From: RGIG1995 sp045645205
GTDB taxonomy: Bacteria; Bacillota; Clostridia; Oscillospirales; CAG-272
DNA: 34,513 nucleotides
Direction of reading: 5' to 3'
NCBI GenBank assembly: GCA_045645205.1
Contig: JAZRIJ010000030.1
Location: 1 to 34,513 of the forward strand
Positions 9,501 through 15,554 of this stretch are shown here, piece after piece. The first letter of the stretch is position 1; each line of letters starts with the position of its first letter. Made by a program: the position numbers and the translations under genes. The notes below the pieces were generated by a model, which was given only the letters and a program-made list of their open reading frames with translations, was not told where the DNA came from and searched no databases.

Positions 9501-10003
9501 AAGATGATGTTGAAAAGAAAGTTTTTGCAGCCGATAACGATCATGTTAACATTGATGGCAAGACTGTTAAGTGTAATGATATATTGATTTATACTATCAG
9601 CTACAAAAACACCTCTTTGGAGAAGGTAACTGTAAAAATTACAGATACAATTCCTGAATATACAACGTATGAAGAAGGCTCTGCCGACAACAACGGTGTA
9701 TACAAGGACGGAGTTATCACATGGAATTTGGAAGTAGAAGCAGGTGAAAGCGTAACTGTATCCTTTAAGGTCAAAGTCGGCTATGCAATCAGCGCTGCTA
9801 TTACAAACAAGGCGGTTGTTACGGAGGGTAAAAACGTCTATATAACCAATGAGGTATCCACCCAAAATAATAACCCTGATTCCAACTCTCCTCAGACAGG
9901 CAGTAATTTCTATATTTGGTTCTCTCTCATGTTTGTAAGTATCGGTGGACTTGTCGTAACCGCATTTGGTGGCAAAAAGAGAAATGAAACCGAAAGATAT
10001 TGA
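3527..10003 (+). CDS. Giant sortase-anchored vWA/pilin-domain adhesin
   Basis: This is a cell-wall-anchored surface protein of 2158 residues. I chose ATG 3527 because GAGGAGG sits 9 bases upstream; the in-frame ATG 3494 lacks an SD. Residues 1-31 form a signal peptide. A von Willebrand A domain (about 127-430) has an intact MIDAS: D135-x-S137-x-S139, T233 and D264. Residues about 950-1080 resemble a DUF5979-type beta domain. Five Spy0128/FctA-like pilin domains follow (about 1081-1745). Each has an early Lys, a Y-x-Y-x-(I/V/L)-x-E catalytic Glu strand and a terminal FxN, as in self-forming Lys-Asn isopeptide bonds. Three DUF11 repeats (about 1747-2112) each start near (I/V)DGK. The tail is a sorting signal, SPQTG at 2121-2125, then a membrane helix and KKR. 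No sortase lies in the window. A role in adhesion to host or matrix is inference. Confidence 0.9.
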   Translation: MTKTRISQRLLSLFLCLVMIVSYIPLATMAAITPLAQSAVIGAVVDSGTADSWEEMMGTAIDGNRYAGRVWVDKSVYKNGDTAILNSKGEDDSSFKVSLEDDEAFQIIFSALGSTMTTESTVSSTGPMDVVLVLDTSTSMDDEDAQGVTRLERTITAANALLEDLLTINNVRIAIVTYNKDSETVLPLAAYNNGIELVVTDYYNNGSSDAGVVTAYDNNNRVLGKDNGYTQGTNLQLGIDRGFNILANASNVEGRIPVAIVLTDGQANRASQEGFYEISSHNDKDGTSASDRNLYLSTLLNAAYTKTKIEAKYGKDATVYTVGVDITNNVVARLLMNPSDARNGFSSSNANTEVKRAYENFQKWASGQNVTYNNWTFNHNYPNQNGLITDAKIAANINYADTYYDVSNADLQDTFKQIYEELSSGVFNPISSSSSVAGGTGVDDTPLIYVDFVGQYMEIKEIQAVTLFGNSYGVVEIADGIYTVTEANGTNPTTNEAWNTAEDILISVTEQTDGTQKLEIRINQEILPIIMEQVISETIGESTTSTITEFMQAPLRVYYTVGVDSDILLPNGEVDVSKIQGYKYIDDTEGTVSFYSNQFGVMNPADNSQVVTKGDAHVGFQPSDANRYYYHQTNQGIFTKITNKSNGSTVDIPENNEYGIVWDESKYNLTWMSYDEYLAANDTDKVYTYVSYYHPTADATDAANAAEEVTYLVYTDWGYLKESVAFYDANTKTYLNNGKAIAEDAVADTINAYKQNNPNAELYAVLGVGSLRTSRLHNMRVEKTENNTQTANDRYAPEYTHDTASQHNGNSVVVWLGNNGRLTVKVDTGIALTKAVTESIGNADDTYALTVTIPNGVVATPIVTDSNGNDVTSLISTYSGNVLTVNVKAGETVYISGIPGGTECEIGEVINGDYYVESKTDKVKIPLVSEALNGASQFVPAVITNAPYKYGNLFITKEITSDHTVPQSVFDTEFDITVNVGASLAGKTFTIEDSAQTSSYEKTVDSNGNMTFKIKARQTIEILRLPVGTAATVTESAPGSHFTVSYRTRNHSGGTADNDNAVVIPANANATAVIINRYTPRATTVDLDIKGTKNFEAEGSHDGGKFVYKVQKWNGTAWEDISGKTAETPYGANEEGTKTFTIENVLEGITYTEIGTYAYQVLEVKGNVTNVTYDRTLYTFDVTVTDNGGQLVATVTDLNNTEITDGSYEVTFNNTYNTAPVSIDITKDVVNKSGDTTVSKAGFEFKAVQTDSSWNALTGNEASDFSVFSDAAGEARLTATYNTAGTYYYVLTEINRGAYGWTYSNAEYRVTVTVSGNNGELTAVLDIEKTNSQNNNEKVSIDTADATKGAVSFVNTYDPEDASVNLDGAVKKVLTGKTLEAGQFTFYVYKNGERTNPILTGTNNLNGDVHFVDFDKALTFEGIGKYEYDIVEYIPTGAVYNSATGKYVLNGMSYDPTIYDLVVEVSNDSATGKLVASYYFEDSVSNVVTFNNSYKATSTEYALGGIKVLKGRAPRDSEFSFELYEGNVLKDTVTNKADGSFGFKSITYTEVGTYTYTIKEVRGNVTGVSYDGVNAPVTVTVTVTDTNGVLSASANVKNADIKFENTYTAKSAQVTFNGTKELKGAVLADNTFTFKLYKTDNSFDITNGSAEFLATAKNIDGAFAFARTFSTTGTYYFVIVEDSTAEPIEDVVYDRAQHKFTVQVSDIGDGQLKAVVTNMITGVSTESAASVSTGVAFTNATFDEVTEKEVYLAGNATTEIDGKKVKAGDILTYFITYTNYTGENVVVDIMDTIPEHTSYVEGSASHNGTYAGTHVNWVINVAKGESVTVSFNVKVDETEAIVANTAVVRDGVNIYNTNEVVNHTVEKELEKEVFSPSDITANIDGKKVYAGDELIYKISFTNASGSAVDIKITDDIPKNTTYVADSADNGGVYSNGTIVWKIDNVPAWSTVTVAFKVTVNSDIGAVTIKNQATATDGTNNYETEWVTNYTVEDDVEKKVFAADNDHVNIDGKTVKCNDILIYTISYKNTSLEKVTVKITDTIPEYTTYEEGSADNNGVYKDGVITWNLEVEAGESVTVSFKVKVGYAISAAITNKAVVTEGKNVYITNEVSTQNNNPDSNSPQTGSNFYIWFSLMFVSIGGLVVTAFGGKKRNETERY

Positions 10004-10024
10004 TAATTAATTTATCCATTAAAC

Positions 10025-10068
10025 AATGGCGGTGTTGGTTTTTCAACACCGCCATTTGAAATTTTTAT
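10025..10068 (+). terminator. Terminator after the adhesin gene
   Basis: A perfect 13-bp stem, AATGGCGGTGTTG 10025-10037 with CAACACCGCCATT 10044-10056, is followed by GAAATTTTTAT. Confidence 0.85.
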
Positions 10069-10086
10069 ATTAGATCTATCTTCTTA

Positions 10087-10115
10087 TTGACATTTTTGTG
10101 AAATATGGGTATAAT
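10087..10115 (+). promoter_or_regulatory. Consensus promoter for the DUF1858 gene
   Basis: TTGACA 10087-10092, a 17-base spacer and TATAAT 10110-10115 match the sigma-A consensus at every position. The ATG is 38 bases further on. This predicts strong constitutive expression. Confidence 0.88.
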
Positions 10116-10152
10116 ATATATAATAAAAATATTATCATGGAGGTTAATAAAA

Positions 10153-10356
10153 ATGAAGGTAACAAAAGAATCAATCATCGGTGATGTACTTGATTACGAT
10201 AGAGGTACAGCAGAATTTTTCCTTGCGATTGGAATGCACTGCCTCGGCTGCCCCGCATCAAGAGGCGAGAGCATTGAAGCGGCTTGCGCTGTTCACGGAA
10301 CAGATGCAGACGAGCTTGTAGAAAAGCTTAACGCATATTTTGCATCAAAGAACTAA
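10153..10356 (+). CDS. DUF1858 domain protein
   Basis: This is a 67-residue cytosolic protein of the DUF1858 family, small helical domains often linked to hybrid-cluster-protein or redox genes. I chose ATG 10153, which has GGAGG 8 bases upstream; the longer in-frame start runs into the promoter. The family pattern is clear: a start resembling VTKESIIGDVLDYDRGTAEFF, then GMHCLGCPAS with the C-x2-C pair, then an acidic helix ending in LNAYF. The two cysteines could bind a metal or form a redox pair. It is alone in its transcript, between a perfect promoter and a terminator. The precise function is unknown. Confidence 0.85.
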   Translation: MKVTKESIIGDVLDYDRGTAEFFLAIGMHCLGCPASRGESIEAACAVHGTDADELVEKLNAYFASKN

Positions 10357-10361
10357 AAGTA

Positions 10362-10398
10362 AAAAAAGGGGCTTAGTGTTTAAGTCCCTTTTTGTTTT
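10362..10398 (+). terminator. Terminator between the DUF1858 gene and trmK
   Basis: AAAAGGGGCTTA (to 10375) pairs with TAAGTCCCTTTT from 10381, with one G-T pair, and ends in TTTTTGTTTT. The T-run abuts the GGAG of trmK at 10399. Expression of trmK must therefore come from read-through or an upstream internal promoter. Confidence 0.8.
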
Positions 10399-10408
10399 GG
10401 AGTAACAA

Positions 10409-11104
10409 ATGGCTGATATAATACTTGATAAAAGAATGGCTTGTATTGCAAACTGTGTACACGATGGCGCGGTGTTAGCTGATATAGGCACGGATCACGG
10501 AAAACTGCCCGTATATCTTGCGCAAAAGGGCAGAATAAAAAGCGCGGTAGCAGCAGATATAAACGAAATGCCCTTGCAAAAAGCGGTAAAAAACATAAAA
10601 AAATACGGACTTGAAGATGTAATAGATACATATCTGACGGACGGCCTGAAAGGTATAGAAAGCTTTTCTCCCAACTGTGTAGTTATCGCAGGAATGGGCG
10701 GTGAGCTTATAGAGCAGATACTTTCCGAAGCAACAATTAATAAAGATAATGTTAAGTTTATATTACAGCCCATGACTAAGGAAGATTCTTTGCGTAGATT
10801 TTTGTGTAAAAACGGATATATTATAACTGATGAACATATCGTCAAAGAGGGGAAAATATATCAGATAATATGCGCCGAATATAACGGAATGAGTACCGAG
10901 ATGTCCGAGGCGGAATATCTGCTCGGAAAGATCAATATAAAAAAAGCCGAAAGACTTTTCGGTGAGCTTGTTGAAAAGGTCATTGACAGAACCAATGTAA
11001 AAATAAAGGGCAGAGAAAATGCAGGACTTGATGTTTCATCTGAAAAGCAGTGTCTTGCGCAGCTGACAGAAATAAAGGAGAAATATTATGGCGACGGTAA
11101 ATGA
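10409..11104 (+). CDS. trmK: tRNA (adenine(22)-N1)-methyltransferase TrmK
   Basis: This enzyme methylates N1 of A22 in the tRNA D-arm using S-adenosylmethionine. At 231 residues it matches the TrmK (former DUF633) family. The Rossmann SAM motif is ADIGTDHGKLPVYL at about residues 24-37. The acidic ribose-binding position follows in AADINEMPL. The catalytic-loop motif VIAGMGGELI comes near residue 95, then LQPM. The C-terminus is a coiled-coil-like helical region, as in Bacillus TrmK. GGAG lies 6 bases before ATG 10409. Its last 17 bases overlap the start of the nif3 gene. The trmK-yqfO(nif3) pair is conserved across Firmicutes, which supports both calls. Confidence 0.93.
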   Translation: MADIILDKRMACIANCVHDGAVLADIGTDHGKLPVYLAQKGRIKSAVAADINEMPLQKAVKNIKKYGLEDVIDTYLTDGLKGIESFSPNCVVIAGMGGELIEQILSEATINKDNVKFILQPMTKEDSLRRFLCKNGYIITDEHIVKEGKIYQIICAEYNGMSTEMSEAEYLLGKINIKKAERLFGELVEKVIDRTNVKIKGRENAGLDVSSEKQCLAQLTEIKEKYYGDGK

Positions 11105-11849
11105 GTTATATAGATTTTTGGAAAACGCAATTCCGGCAGAGCTTGCGTGCGAGTGGGACAATGACGGCAGAATGTGTGTTCCGTCTCCCGAAAAAGAAGT
11201 AAAGAAGGCGCTTATTTGTCTTGATATATCTGAGAGCGCGGTTGAATACGCCGCAGAAAACGGCTTTGACTGCATTATATCTCACCATCCGCTGATTTTT
11301 TCTCCCATAAAGAAGATCGACTGTGAAGATCATCTTTGCCGCAAGCTTTGTAAGCTGATAAAAAATAACATTGCGGCGTTTTCTTTCCATACCCGTCTTG
11401 ACAAGGTGAGCGGCGGAGTGAACGATGCCTTGGCAGATATTTTTGGAATGAGAAACATAACCGATTTTTCTGACGTAGGCAGGATGGGCGAATATCCGAC
11501 TCCGCTGACATTACGCAGTGTGGCTGCTCTTATAAAAGAATGGCTTAATACCGACAGATCGCTCATATGTGTTGACGGTGGCAAGCTTGTAAAAAAGATA
11601 GCTGTTGTCGGCGGAAGCGGAAAGGGGTATCTTGAAGAGGCAGTAAAATGCGGTTGTGATACATTGATAACGGGCGAAATGCCGTTTAACAGTGAGCACG
11701 ATGCAAAGGAAATGGGCATAAATCTTATATGTGCGGGGCATTATTTTACCGAGAATATAGTGTGTAATCGCCTTGAGATGCTTGTGAATACGTTTAATGA
11801 CTGTATTTCCACAGAAATATATAACACAAACCCTTCTTTTTCTGTATAA
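11088..11849 (+). CDS. Nif3-like dinuclear metal-centre protein (YqfO-type)
   Basis: This is a 253-residue member of the NIF3/YqfO family, which forms toroidal hexamers with two metal ions per subunit. Metal-binding regions seen are SHHPLIF (about residues 65-71), FHTRLDKVSGGVND (His and Asp ligands) and a C-terminal AGHYFTEN with the His and Glu ligands. This is the short form; Bacillus YqfO carries an extra PII-like domain in its middle that is absent here. The ATG at 11088 lies inside trmK with AAGGAG upstream, giving translational coupling. A GTP cyclohydrolase-like activity has been reported for one homologue, but the general role is not settled. Sometimes annotated as GTP cyclohydrolase 1 type 2. 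Confidence 0.92.
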   Translation: MATVNELYRFLENAIPAELACEWDNDGRMCVPSPEKEVKKALICLDISESAVEYAAENGFDCIISHHPLIFSPIKKIDCEDHLCRKLCKLIKNNIAAFSFHTRLDKVSGGVNDALADIFGMRNITDFSDVGRMGEYPTPLTLRSVAALIKEWLNTDRSLICVDGGKLVKKIAVVGGSGKGYLEEAVKCGCDTLITGEMPFNSEHDAKEMGINLICAGHYFTENIVCNRLEMLVNTFNDCISTEIYNTNPSFSV

Positions 11850-11873
11850 AAAGTAAAAAAATTCAAAAAAACG

Positions 11874-11902
11874 TTTACAAAACGGGCAGTATTGTTTATA
11901 AT
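11874..11902 (+). promoter_or_regulatory. prfB promoter
   Basis: TTTACA 11874-11879, a 17-base spacer and TATAAT 11897-11902 lie about 40 bases upstream of the prfB start codon. Confidence 0.75.
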
Positions 11903-11943
11903 ATTATAGATAGACTTTGTTATTATATTTTAGGAGGATCCCC

Positions 11944-13050
11944 TTGATTATACAACTTGAAGAAGCAAAACGTGAGCTTATAAGACTTAACGGAGATATA
12001 GACGAGCTTGGAAATGCGATGAAAATAGAGGAGCTTAAGGTGAATATTGCAAAGCTTGAGGAAAAGACATTGGCTCCCGACTTTTGGAACTCTACCGATT
12101 CGAGTACCATTCTGCAGCAGATAAAATCCATGAAGGACAAGGTGGAAGCATTTACAAACCTGAAAAAGCGTTGCGAGGATGCGGTAGTTCTTGCCGAAAT
12201 GGGACTTGAGGAAAACGACGAAAGCGTTCTCGAAGAGGTTTTGGCTGAGCAGAACTCCATTTCCGAAGAAATTGAGACAAGAAGAATAGCAACATTGCTT
12301 TCCGGTGAATATGATAAGAATAACGCGATAGTTTCATTTCATCCCGGTGCAGGCGGTACTGAGGCTCAGGACTGGGCGCAGATGCTCTACCGTATGTACA
12401 CACGTTGGGGCGAGCGCCACGGATACAATGTTAAGCTTATTGATTGGCTTGACGGTGATGAAGCAGGGCTTAAGAGCGCGACCATTATGATTGAAGGCGA
12501 AAACGCCTACGGTTACCTTAAGGGTGAAAACGGTGTTCACCGTTTGGTGCGAGTTTCTCCGTTTGATGCATCCGGCAGACGCCATACATCTTTTGCTTCT
12601 GTTGAGGTAATGCCCGAGTTTGAGGATGACGGAAAGATAGAGATTAAGGAAGAAGAGCTTGAAATTACAGCCCACCGTTCAAGCGGCGCAGGAGGTCAGC
12701 ATATTAATAAGACCGATTCGGCTATCAGAATTTTGCATATTCCCACGGGTATCGTTGTAGGCTGTCAGACCGAAAGAAGTCAGTTGCAGAACAAGGAAAC
12801 TGCTATGAAGATGCTTAAGGCAAAGCTTATGGAAATAAAAGAACGAGAAAAGCTCGATAAGATTGAAGATATTAAGGGGGTTAAGACCAATATTGAGTGG
12901 GGCGCACAGATAAGATCGTATGTATTTATGCCTTATACATTGGCAAAGGATACCAGAACGGGTTATGAAGACGGAAATATTTCGGCTGTTATGGATGGAG
13001 AGATAGACGGATTTATTAATGCATATTTGAAATCACAGGCGCAGATTTGA
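11944..13050 (+). CDS. prfB: Peptide chain release factor 2
   Basis: RF2 ends translation at UGA and UAA codons. I chose TTG 11944: AGGAGG sits at 11932-11937, 6 bases upstream, and the N-terminus then matches known RF2 lengths (368 residues). The codon-recognition tripeptide SPF occurs in RVSPFDASGRRHTSF, and the peptidyl-tRNA hydrolysis loop GGQ in SSGAGGQHINKTDS. The N-terminal helical domain includes APDFWN. Many bacterial prfB genes need a +1 frameshift at an in-frame UGA near codon 25. This one reads straight through in a single frame, so that autoregulation is absent. Its own stop is UGA, an RF2-read codon. A good promoter precedes it, and three small genes follow on the same strand. 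Confidence 0.95.
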   Translation: MIIQLEEAKRELIRLNGDIDELGNAMKIEELKVNIAKLEEKTLAPDFWNSTDSSTILQQIKSMKDKVEAFTNLKKRCEDAVVLAEMGLEENDESVLEEVLAEQNSISEEIETRRIATLLSGEYDKNNAIVSFHPGAGGTEAQDWAQMLYRMYTRWGERHGYNVKLIDWLDGDEAGLKSATIMIEGENAYGYLKGENGVHRLVRVSPFDASGRRHTSFASVEVMPEFEDDGKIEIKEEELEITAHRSSGAGGQHINKTDSAIRILHIPTGIVVGCQTERSQLQNKETAMKMLKAKLMEIKEREKLDKIEDIKGVKTNIEWGAQIRSYVFMPYTLAKDTRTGYEDGNISAVMDGEIDGFINAYLKSQAQI

Positions 13051-13087
13051 TTTTTTATACTTATTTAAATAAAGGGAGGATTTAAAA

Positions 13088-13381
13088 ATGTACAAGAAGA
13101 CAGCTTTTTACGCAGGAATTACACTGTTGATCCAATCAATATCTATGGCGGTATTGTTTTTCTTGCTTTTTGCAAAAAAGAAAAATTTGGCTACTGTTTT
13201 GCTGGCAATGTCAGCAGCAGGCGGAATTGCAGGCGGAGCTTTGCTCTATAAACATGCAAAGAGCGTAAAGGCAGAAGAAGATCTTCTCTCGGAGTTTCTT
13301 GGCGATGACGAATATGAATACAATGACGGCGATATGGAGATTCTTACCGACGACTATGTTGATGAGGCAGAGTTTTGTTGA
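13088..13381 (+). CDS. Small membrane protein with acidic tail
   Basis: I do not recognise a family. The 97 residues show two hydrophobic stretches (about 7-28 and 35-55), the second rich in Ala/Gly. A strongly acidic C-terminal tail follows, with many Asp, Glu and Tyr residues and a final Cys. GGGAGGA lies 8 bases before the ATG, so translation is likely. The gene sits 37 bases after prfB and 21 bases before the C_GCAxxG_C_C gene and is probably cotranscribed with both. The positive KKKN segment between the helices suggests a cytosolic loop, with both termini outside. That topology is inferred from the charge rule only. Confidence 0.75.
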   Translation: MYKKTAFYAGITLLIQSISMAVLFFLLFAKKKNLATVLLAMSAAGGIAGGALLYKHAKSVKAEEDLLSEFLGDDEYEYNDGDMEILTDDYVDEAEFC

Positions 13382-13402
13382 TAAATAAAGAGGTATATTA
13401 AA

Positions 13403-13807
13403 ATGAGTAATTATTCTGAAAAGGCGTTGGCAAACCACGCGAAAGGCTATAATTGCGCGCAGGCGGTTATTTGCGCTTTTAGCGACAAAATAGGTATTGA
13501 TGAAGCTACGCTTTATAAGCTTTCTGAGGGGTTTGGCGCAGGTATGGGCAACAGAAAGAATGCTTGCGGTGCTCTATCGGGAGCTGTTATGCTTGCAGGG
13601 CTTGTTTCAAGTAACGGCGATCTTTGCGGTTCGACTAAATCGTCTACATATAAGCTTGCAGGTAAAATAGCAGATTTGTTTGAAGCCAAATGCTTGGCAA
13701 CTACCTGTGAGGACATTAAAGGTTTGAAATCGGGAACACCGACAGTTTCCTGTGATGAATGTATCAGAGTTGCAGCTGACGTTGCCGAAGAAGTACTTTT
13801 CGGTTAA
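13403..13807 (+). CDS. C_GCAxxG_C_C family redox-type protein
   Basis: This 134-residue protein fits the C_GCAxxG_C_C family, named for its spaced conserved cysteines. Visible are GYNCAQAV (C18), the central ACGALSGA (C55, matching the GCAxxG-like core) and a C-terminal TCEDI (C102) with a later C117-x2-C120 pair. An additional Cys (C75) lies between. Related proteins are widespread in anaerobes, often near redox or selenium genes, and are thought to carry a metal or redox centre. No activity is established. The start at 13403 is preceded by AGAGG. It is probably in the prfB transcription unit. Confidence 0.85.
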   Translation: MSNYSEKALANHAKGYNCAQAVICAFSDKIGIDEATLYKLSEGFGAGMGNRKNACGALSGAVMLAGLVSSNGDLCGSTKSSTYKLAGKIADLFEAKCLATTCEDIKGLKSGTPTVSCDECIRVAADVAEEVLFG

Positions 13808-13838
13808 AAAATTACGGGAAATAGGGTTTATAGATTTT

Positions 13839-14732
13839 ATGAATTTTAAAAAGTTTAGGGCAGCCTTGATGCTTATGATAGCGGCACTCGTTTGGGGTGC
13901 TGCTATGTCATTTCAAAGTGAGGGAATGGAACATGTAGGTCCTTTGACATTTCAGGCTGTAAGATTTATGCTTGGCGGAACGGTGCTGTTGCCGCTTGTG
14001 TTTTGGCTAGGCAAAAGAGATCCGGGAGAAGACAGACCGGATTATAACCCTAAGGGAGTGTTGTTCGGCGGCACTGTATGCGGCGTATTTTTGATGATAG
14101 CCTGCACATTACAGCAGTTCGGCATAATTTATACAACAGTAGGGAAAGCAGGCTTTTTGACCAGCCTTTACATAATAGTTATACCGATATTAGGTATATT
14201 TTTAAATAAGAAAACAGGACTGAATGTTTGGATAGGCGTAATACTTGCGGTTATCGGAATGTATCTTTTGTGTATGAAGGAATCATTAGTGCTGTCTAAG
14301 GGAGATACATTGGTGTTCATTTGCGCATTTGTATTTTCATTTCAGATTATGGTAATTGATAAATATGCGGCGATATACAACGGACTGAAGCTTTCTTGCG
14401 TACAGTTTTATGTGTGCGGAATACTTTCGTCTGTAGTTATGTTTATTTTTGAGAAGCCCGATATGTCAAGCATACTCAATGCGTATGTGCCGATACTTTA
14501 TACGGGCGTATGCTCATGCGGATTAGGTTACACATTTCAGACTATAGCGCAAAAAGACCTGCAGCCTGCCGTAGCCTCTATTCTTATGAGTCTTGAGTCG
14601 GTATTTGCGGCGGTTTTCGGCTGGATAATTCTCGGGCAGAAAATGACAGGCAGAGAAATAATCGGTTGCCTTGTAATGTTCGCGGCTATTATAATAGTTC
14701 AGTTGTTTGAGAAAAATGAAGAACCAACATAG
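13839..14732 (+). CDS. EamA/DMT superfamily transporter
   Basis: This is a predicted inner-membrane drug/metabolite transporter of 297 residues with about ten membrane helices in two EamA repeats. The first repeat starts with LMIAALVWGAAMSF and GPLTFQAVRF, typical of the RhaT/YdcZ-like DMT group. The second contains YTGVCSCGLGYTFQ and ASILMSLESVFAAVFGW, the usual EamA end motif. I prefer ATG 13839. The frame is open to 13752, but that part overlaps the previous gene and is hydrophilic. The SD is weak (AGGG about 12 bases upstream), so coupling to the previous gene is likely. The substrate cannot be told from sequence; amino acids or metabolites are usual. Confidence 0.88.
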   Translation: MNFKKFRAALMLMIAALVWGAAMSFQSEGMEHVGPLTFQAVRFMLGGTVLLPLVFWLGKRDPGEDRPDYNPKGVLFGGTVCGVFLMIACTLQQFGIIYTTVGKAGFLTSLYIIVIPILGIFLNKKTGLNVWIGVILAVIGMYLLCMKESLVLSKGDTLVFICAFVFSFQIMVIDKYAAIYNGLKLSCVQFYVCGILSSVVMFIFEKPDMSSILNAYVPILYTGVCSCGLGYTFQTIAQKDLQPAVASILMSLESVFAAVFGWIILGQKMTGREIIGCLVMFAAIIIVQLFEKNEEPT

Positions 14733-14776
14733 AAGTAAAAAGTAACATTAAAAGATATTTCAATCCTTTTTTGATC

Positions 14777-14939
14777 GAAGCCGAGGGATCTCATAAAAGT
14801 TTGCAAAAACCTAAAGGGATTTTTCGACTCGCCTTAAAGCTTGGCGAAAAATATTAGTATGCGTAGGCTCGCTCAAAATGACGCGCGTTGTTTGTCATCC
14901 TGAGCGGAGGCGGTTTACGCCAAAGCCGAAGGATCTCAT
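14777..14939. repeat. Intergenic repeat cluster of the GTCATnCTGAGCG type
   Basis: Two direct copies of AAGCCGA(G/A)GGATCTCAT occur at 14778-14794 and 14923-14939. Between them, GGCTCGCTCAAAATGAC (14866-14882) is an inverted copy of GTCATCCTGAGCGGAGG (14894-14910), 11 bases apart. These words belong to a mobile-looking intergenic repeat seen in many Firmicutes and metagenomic contigs. The first unit is probably a whole element and the second a solo or partial one. No ORF is present in 14733-15008. Confidence 0.6.
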
Positions 14940-14950
14940 ACCCTCTATAC

Positions 14951-14989
14951 AAAAACAAAAATCCCATCAAGATCTAAATCCTGATGGGA
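14951..14989 (-). terminator. Terminator for the dockerin gene
   Basis: On the minus strand, CTCCCATCA pairs with TGATGGGA, followed by TTTTTGTTTTTG. It lies 20 bases beyond the stop of the dockerin gene. Confidence 0.8.
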
Positions 14990-15008
14990 GAATTTCTATC
15001 TATTGATA

Positions 15009-15323
15009 TTAATAAATCAGTGTCCAACCTTCATTAATTTCTGAAAGTAAAAGTATCTGCTTTTTAAGAGCAATTACGTCAAGAATATCTATTTTAGTAT
15101 CGTTGTTGTAGTCAGCTAAATCTTTCAGTTCATCACTGTTAAGCGGAGTTTCGCCTGTAATATCTTTCATAATTAAAATTAAATCGTTTTCGTCAATATT
15201 GTTGTCTTGGTTTACATCACCTTTGCTGTAAAACACGCTTGCAAATACGCTAAAAACAACTGTAGCAACTATAATAACGCAAACCACAACAAATGCGGGA
15301 ACTTTTTTTAATAAACGTTTCAT
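15009..15323 (-). CDS. Small secreted or membrane-tethered stand-alone dockerin
   Basis: The 104-residue protein has a basic start (MKRLLKK), one hydrophobic segment (about 9-31) and then essentially only a type I dockerin module. Two calcium loops are intact: D36-x-N38-x-D40-x2-I-D44-x2-D47 and D71-x-N73-x-D75-x2-I-D79-x2-D82, each followed by a helix. Dockerins bind cohesins and normally attach enzymes to cellulosomes or surface scaffolds. Here no enzyme or binding domain is attached. An AAGGGA SD lies 7 bases before the ATG, and a consensus minus-strand promoter and terminator flank it, so it is a real single-gene unit. Whether the hydrophobic segment is cleaved or kept as an anchor is open. 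Confidence 0.85.
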   Translation of the reverse strand: MKRLLKKVPAFVVVCVIIVATVVFSVFASVFYSKGDVNQDNNIDENDLILIMKDITGETPLNSDELKDLADYNNDTKIDILDVIALKKQILLLSEINEGWTLIY

Positions 15324-15362
15324 AACATGATCCCTTCTTAAATATACAAATCTGTGTAATTA

Positions 15363-15391
15363 ATTTTAACATATTTATATCAAAATGTCAA
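15363..15391 (-). promoter_or_regulatory. Promoter for the dockerin gene
   Basis: Minus strand TTGACA (15391-15386), a 17-base spacer and TAAAAT (15368-15363) lie 40 bases before the ATG. Confidence 0.8.
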
Positions 15392-15469
15392 TCTTTTAGG
15401 CTTTATTTATTAAAAAAATATTTCAAAAACAATAATATTTATTTTAACTGACAATATTTTCAAAAAGTA

Positions 15470-15498
15470 TTGCAATTTGAAAACAGTTGTGCTATAAT
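15470..15498 (+). promoter_or_regulatory. rpmB promoter
   Basis: TTGCAA 15470-15475, a 17-base spacer and TATAAT 15493-15498 lie 57 bases before the rpmB ATG. Confidence 0.8.
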
Positions 15499-15554
15499 AA
15501 CTCTGTTAAAATAAAGTTTATTAATTGATTCATTATAAATGGAGGTGCATCGGA

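Noticed and set aside
6766..9860. Repeated segments as a possible CRISPR or DNA repeat array
   Set aside because: The similarity is at protein level (pilin and DUF11 domains of about 110-140 residues). The DNA copies are diverged and there are no regular spacers.
9155..9865. 236-codon minus-strand frame inside the adhesin gene
   Set aside because: It is a shadow of repetitive coding sequence on the other strand, Cys- and Asn-rich, with no SD and no recognisable domain. The same holds for the 200-codon frame at 4817-5419.
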